Shown here piece by piece: positions 60,436-64,000 of a DNA stretch of 64,000 nucleotides. The notes beneath the pieces are model-generated. The model saw only the letters and a list, made by a program, of their open reading frames with translations. It did no database searches and was not told the DNA's origin. Origin of the DNA: Apibacter mensalis (GTDB taxonomy: Bacteria > Bacteroidota > Bacteroidia > Flavobacteriales > Weeksellaceae); NCBI RefSeq assembly GCF_001418685.1, contig NZ_LIVM01000007.1, positions 1 to 64,000 on the forward strand, read 5' to 3'. The translations under genes were made by a program, and so were the position numbers. The first letter of the stretch is position 1; every line of letters begins with the position of its first letter.

Positions 60436-61116
60436 TTATTTAGTACTAATATCCGTAAAAACTTCAATAAATATTTTATTTCTTTTATCTTTTTGATACT
60501 TTTGTTCTTTAGTCCAAATATCTAAAACAGTATTTAAATTGTACTTTATTGAATTTCTTGAATACATTTCAAGATTTATACCCAAATAGTTTAAAAGTGA
60601 AAATTCATCGCTTAAAGAAATAACTTTAAAAGCTGTATTTATATTTTTTCCATCTCCGTAATCCGCAATTGCCTTCATTAAAATTTCTGCTTGATTTTTT
60701 AAGAGTTTTAGTCTTTCATCATTTTCATTATTTTGATTATTCTCACTATAACAAATGATAAGATTCAGAATTATGGTAAGATTGATCGGATCATTTTTAA
60801 GCAGTTCTTCCCCCAATATAACAGCTTTAGCATATTTTTTGGAAGCTAATTGCTTCATAAATTTTAAGTGACGAGGTTTTAATTCCGAAGATTTATACTT
60901 GTATGAAGAAAATAGCTTACCATAGTAAAGGTAGTACGACTTTTGATACTCTTTATGAAAGGCTGATGTATCGTTTAAGAATTCATATATAAGATGATCA
61001 TAATAAAAGGGTGAGTTCTTGTCATTAACAAATGCTTTTAATTGTTCAAAATTTATTTGTTGAGAAAATGCAAAATTTAAAGCTAACAAGGGTAAAATAA
61101 AATAAATGAATTTCAT
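60436..61116 (-). CDS. DUF4919-like secreted protein
   Basis: 226 residues with a signal peptide (MKFIYFILPLLALNFAFS). The remainder is helical, with SPFYYDHLIYEFLNDTSAF and YYLYYGKLFSSYKYKSSEL near the N-terminus and an acidic-Asn linker (SENNQNNENDE) in the middle, resembling the DUF4919 family of Bacteroidota. Function is unknown, and location is probably periplasmic. It lies upstream of upp on the same strand. Confidence 0.65.
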   Translation of the reverse strand: MKFIYFILPLLALNFAFSQQINFEQLKAFVNDKNSPFYYDHLIYEFLNDTSAFHKEYQKSYYLYYGKLFSSYKYKSSELKPRHLKFMKQLASKKYAKAVILGEELLKNDPINLTIILNLIICYSENNQNNENDERLKLLKNQAEILMKAIADYGDGKNINTAFKVISLSDEFSLLNYLGINLEMYSRNSIKYNLNTVLDIWTKEQKYQKDKRNKIFIEVFTDISTK

Positions 61117-61516
61117 ATAATTTAGTAATGTTATTAGTATTTGAAAGGATAAATATAAATATTATAGTAAGTTTGCTAATTATTAATTATTTTTCTTTTT
61201 TTAAAGGAGTATATATACTATTTGAATTTTGGAATGTATGGGGCTTAAAAATTTTGTTATTAAATATTATACCATATTTTTTAACAGTACAAAAAGCTTT
61301 TTAAAAAGACAGCTTGTTAACGTCTGATTCGTATATATCTACGTGAAAAAGTAATTTATATGGTAAGTTTTTTATCAATTTTTTATACATTTCTAATATA
61401 AACGCATGAAAATTTGTTAATTTAAAGGCATTTAATGAGTTAAGTTTTATTTCATATTAATTATTTATCATTTTTTTAATATTAAAAAAAATCTCTATCC
61501 AATGTTGAAATTTTAT
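61117..61516. other. Gene-free AT-rich gap
   Basis: 400 bases between the DUF4919 gene and the flavoprotein gene, same strand on both sides. It holds a loop-less palindrome AAAAAGCTTTTT at 61291-61302 and nothing else I can support. Confidence 0.55.
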
Positions 61517-62716
61517 TTAAATTGAATTAAGTAGTTGACTAATTATATATGCTTCGCTCCAACATGCCTGAAAATTAAATCCTCCAGTAAGTGCATCAAT
61601 ATTTAATACTTCTCCTGCAAAAAATAAATTAGGTATTAATTTAGATTGCATGGTCCTAAAATCAACTTCTTTCAAATCAACTCCTCCGGCTGTTACAAAT
61701 TCATCTTTATGGATATTTTTTCCACTAATTTGTAATTGTGTGTTAGTAAGTGATTCTGCTATTTTATTAATATCTTTTTTACTTAAGTCAGCTAGATTTT
61801 TATCATGAATATGAAGATTTTCTAGAAGATTATTCCAAAATCTTTGAGTCAAATTATATATTTTTAAAGTATATACTGATTTTTTGGGATGTTTTTCTTT
61901 TTCCCGAATTAATTCCTCTCTTGCATTATCAAAAGTATCAGAAATCCAATTAACTCTTAAAATAAATTTATAATTCATCTTATAAAGTTCCCGAGCACTC
62001 CATGAAGATAATTTTAGAATTGCAGGTCCACTTAATCCCCAATGAGTGATAAGTAAAGGACCAAATTCCTTAATCTTTATTGAAGAAATATGTATTTCGG
62101 CTTCAGGAAAAGAAATTCCTTGTAAATTATGAAGCAATGGATCATTACATATAAAGGTAAACAAGCTGGGGACAGGAGGTATGATAGTGTGTCCTAATTG
62201 ATTTAAGATTTTCCACATTTTCATGGAGCTTCCTGTTGCAATAACTAAAGTATCGGCATAATAGCTAGAATCAGTTGTAATAACTTCAAATTTATCCTTG
62301 AATTTTTTAATAGTTATTACTGATGAATTGTAATGAATTTCTATATTTTCTTTTTTAGTTTGCTGAATAAAAGTATCTATAATGGTTTGAGAAGAGTTAG
62401 ATTCGGGAAAAACTCTATTATCATTTTCAATTTTCAAATTAACTCCTTTTTGCAAAAACCATTCAAACGTATCTGATGGTTGAAAATAATTAAATACACT
62501 TACCAGTTCTTTGGATCCTCTAGGATAGTATTTTACAAGTTTATTAGGTGAAAAACAAGCATGAGTAATATTACACCTTCCTCCGCCTGAGATTTTTAAT
62601 TTCTGTAGTGGTTTTTTAGCTTGTTCCAATATAATAGTTTTCCATTTACTGTGATGGATGTTGGAAGCTAAAAAAAAACCGGAAGCCCCGCCTCCTATAA
62701 TTATAAGCTTTTTCAC
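61517..62716 (-). CDS. BaiN/HI0933 family NAD(P)/FAD-dependent oxidoreductase
   Basis: 399-residue flavoprotein. FAD-binding Rossmann motif IIGGGASGFFLA at the N-terminus, then the family hallmark ISGGGRCNIT, and the C-terminal VTAGGVDLKEV, LFFAGEVLNIDALTGGFNFQ and CWSEAYI. Members include BaiN of bile-acid metabolism and YhiN, but for most the substrate is unknown. Between the tyrosine kinase gene and a gene-free gap, with the kinase terminator between. Confidence 0.88.
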   Translation of the reverse strand: MKKLIIIGGGASGFFLASNIHHSKWKTIILEQAKKPLQKLKISGGGRCNITHACFSPNKLVKYYPRGSKELVSVFNYFQPSDTFEWFLQKGVNLKIENDNRVFPESNSSQTIIDTFIQQTKKENIEIHYNSSVITIKKFKDKFEVITTDSSYYADTLVIATGSSMKMWKILNQLGHTIIPPVPSLFTFICNDPLLHNLQGISFPEAEIHISSIKIKEFGPLLITHWGLSGPAILKLSSWSARELYKMNYKFILRVNWISDTFDNAREELIREKEKHPKKSVYTLKIYNLTQRFWNNLLENLHIHDKNLADLSKKDINKIAESLTNTQLQISGKNIHKDEFVTAGGVDLKEVDFRTMQSKLIPNLFFAGEVLNIDALTGGFNFQACWSEAYIISQLLNSI

Positions 62717-62770
62717 TTACATTTAGCTAAATTTTAAACAAAATTTTTTGAGAATATTTATTTTATAATA

Positions 62771-62794
62771 AAGGTTGGAATATGTTCCAACCTT
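62771..62794 (-). terminator. Hairpin terminator of the tyrosine kinase gene
   Basis: Perfect 10-base stem AAGGTTGGAA/TTCCAACCTT with a 4-base loop, 6 bases after the kinase stop. The T run after it on the reverse strand is short and broken (TTATTAT). Confidence 0.7.
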
Positions 62795-62799
62795 TTCAA

Positions 62800-64000
62800 T
62801 TATCCTTTCTTAAATAAACGTTTTATTCTAGATAATAATGAATTGTCATAGTTTTCATCTTCTTCAAAATATCCATATCCGTAACCATATCCATATCCAT
62901 ATCCGTAACCATAACCGTATCCATAGCCTCCAGGGTTTACGTAATCATTGAAAATAATTCCAATATGATTTACTTCATCATTATTATATTTCTCATTAAT
63001 TCCTTTTAAAAGCTGCTTATAAGTATAATTGCATCTGGTAACATATATTCTGGCATCAGAAAGACCCATAAGATCATACGCATCAATTACTAAACCTACA
63101 GGTGGAGAATCGATGATAATATAATCATACATTCCTCTTAATTTTTTGATTAACTCTTCATTTTCTAAACTAATCAATAGTTCCCCCGGATTAGGTGGTA
63201 TAGGTCCGGCCGGAATAAGATCTAAATTTTCGTATTCAGTTTTCTTAATAATTTCATCTAGAGAATTTGATCCGGATAAATATCCAGACAATCCGACTTT
63301 ATTACTGATTTTAAAATCATCAAAGATTCTAGGTTTTCTCAAATCCATTCCAACCAAAACCGTCTTTTTACCACTTAATGCTAAGACTGAAGCTAAATTT
63401 ATTGCTATAAACGTTTTACCTTCACTCCCAATAGAAGAAGTTATTAAGAAAACTTTACCTCCTTTAACCTCCTTTTCGTTATATAGAAATCTCAAGTTGG
63501 ATCTAATAGCTCTAAAACTTTCAGATATGCTTGATTTTGGTCTAACTAATACAGCTAAATTATTTTCAGTGTTTTTTGGTCCTATGGTGCCAATAATTGG
63601 GATTTTAGTAGTTGATTTTAAATCAGAAATTAATTTGATTTTATTATCCAACAGTTCGATTAAAAATAATAAAATAAAAGGAATAACTAATGAAATCCCA
63701 ATATATTTATATTTATTTTTCTGGGTGTTAGGTGTAATGGGAGCTTGTCCGGTATTTTTTGCTTTATCTAATACAGTAATATCAGAAATTGTAGTAGCTT
63801 TTCTCATTTCTGCCTCAGATAATTTGTCTAAAAGAGTGTTGTAAATTCCATCATTTAATAAATAACCCCTTTGGGCATTTACAAATAATCGTTCTTTTTC
63901 CGGAAGAGATTCAATATCTAATTCTAAATTACTTATTTGATTATTGATATTTTTTAAACTAGCAGAAAGATCTTTAGACGAATTATTTAGAAGAGATATA
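62800..64000 (-). CDS. Wzc-type polysaccharide co-polymerase / tyrosine kinase (C-terminal part)
   Basis: Partial gene: the frame is open to the window edge, so about 400 C-terminal residues are seen and the N-terminus lies beyond 64000. In order: the end of the periplasmic coiled-coil (LPEKERLFVNAQRGYLLN, GNVR-type), a membrane helix (LVIPFILLFLIELL), then the BY-kinase domain with Walker A SSIGSEGKTF, Walker A' VGMDLRKPRIF and Walker B YIIIDSPPVG. The tail is a tyrosine cluster made of ten Gly-Tyr pairs followed by FEEDENYDNS. It would control export and chain length of an exopolysaccharide or capsule through autophosphorylation. Confidence 0.92.
   Translation of the reverse strand, partial: ISLLNNSSKDLSASLKNINNQISNLELDIESLPEKERLFVNAQRGYLLNDGIYNTLLDKLSEAEMRKATTISDITVLDKAKNTGQAPITPNTQKNKYKYIGISLVIPFILLFLIELLDNKIKLISDLKSTTKIPIIGTIGPKNTENNLAVLVRPKSSISESFRAIRSNLRFLYNEKEVKGGKVFLITSSIGSEGKTFIAINLASVLALSGKKTVLVGMDLRKPRIFDDFKISNKVGLSGYLSGSNSLDEIIKKTEYENLDLIPAGPIPPNPGELLISLENEELIKKLRGMYDYIIIDSPPVGLVIDAYDLMGLSDARIYVTRCNYTYKQLLKGINEKYNNDEVNHIGIIFNDYVNPGGYGYGYGYGYGYGYGYGYGYFEEDENYDNSLLSRIKRLFKKG
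62869..62928 (-). repeat. Six-base tandem repeat coding for (Gly-Tyr)10
   Basis: Ten near-identical GGNTAY units encode ten Gly-Tyr pairs in the kinase tail. Synonymous changes between units (GGA/GGT/GGC and TAT/TAC) show it is not freshly expanded, but it is still prone to slippage. Confidence 0.9.

Noticed and set aside
61291-61302. Palindrome AAAAAGCTTTTT as terminator or operator
   Set aside because: No loop, low complexity and no matching gene end or start nearby.
62869-62928. Short tandem repeat as a CRISPR array
   Set aside because: Units are 6 bases with no spacers and lie in frame within a coding region.
63146-63844. 232-codon forward frame over the kinase gene
   Set aside because: It is antisense to a protein with clear kinase motifs; the translation has no family features or promoter.

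Overview
The window is a chromosomal stretch from an AT-rich member of the Bacteroidota, most likely class Flavobacteriia. The evidence is type IX secretion and gliding genes (porQ, porU, porV, gldJ, gldI), flavobacterial single-copy families (DPP11-type S46 peptidase, OstA-like protein, DUF5686, DUF4919), a lone atpD-atpC pair, and promoters of the Bacteroidetes type. Five promoters show TTG, a 19-21 base spacer and TAnnTTTG, and many more show the TAnnTTTG box alone. Low GC, decayed genes and long empty AT-rich gaps fit a host-associated species. A Weeksellaceae gut symbiont such as Apibacter is a guess from gene content, not something the sequence proves.

Layout. 1-9.5 kb: DASS dicarboxylate transporter, DPP11-like peptidase, Rel/SpoT, PPK2 polyphosphate kinase, SAM hydrolase-like protein, PhoH. 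9.7-14 kb: cmk-porQ, arginine decarboxylase, a DapF-like epimerase in which both catalytic cysteines are serines. 14.2-24.6 kb: NatAB-type ABC exporter, DUF5686 barrel, SPOR-like protein, HflX, 3-methyladenine glycosylase I, fur-ostA, MsrA lipoprotein. 24.8-33.9 kb: guaB, a small outer-membrane protein, MFS exporter, trmB, atpD-atpC, ribF, nrnA-gldI. 33.9-41.5 kb: the T9SS/gliding core porV-porU with divergent gldJ, then an Smr protein. 41.5-43.9 kb: a large decayed M1-metallopeptidase-like gene. 43.9-55.1 kb: cysteine desulfurase, DctA-type symporter, RNase Z, AzgA-type purine permease, proB-proA, PhnA-like zinc ribbon, an Rrf2/YwnB-like pair, a TRIC/UPF0126 channel. 55.1-55.8 kb: a gene-free stretch with coding remnants. 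55.8-64 kb: uvrA, rpiB-like gene, upp, DUF4919 protein, BaiN-type flavoprotein, and the C-terminal part of a Wzc-type tyrosine kinase with a Gly-Tyr repeat tail that runs off the right edge.

How the genes work together. PorU and PorV process and shuttle T9SS cargo at the outer membrane, PorQ belongs to the same PorU-V-Q-Z attachment complex, and GldJ and GldI are lipoproteins of the gliding/T9SS machinery. Peptide breakdown (DPP11) and C4-dicarboxylate uptake (DASS and DctA types) suggest use of amino acids and organic acids. The rest is housekeeping: nucleotide, ATP, flavin, proline, DNA-repair and stringent-response genes.

I found no CRISPR array, insertion sequence, prophage, rRNA or tRNA, and no gene cluster that looks like a new defence or mobile system. 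The most unusual items are the double-serine DapF homologue, the Rrf2 promoter with its dyad, the RpiB-like protein with a changed active-site motif, the (Gly-Tyr)10 tail, and the decayed outer-membrane metallopeptidase.
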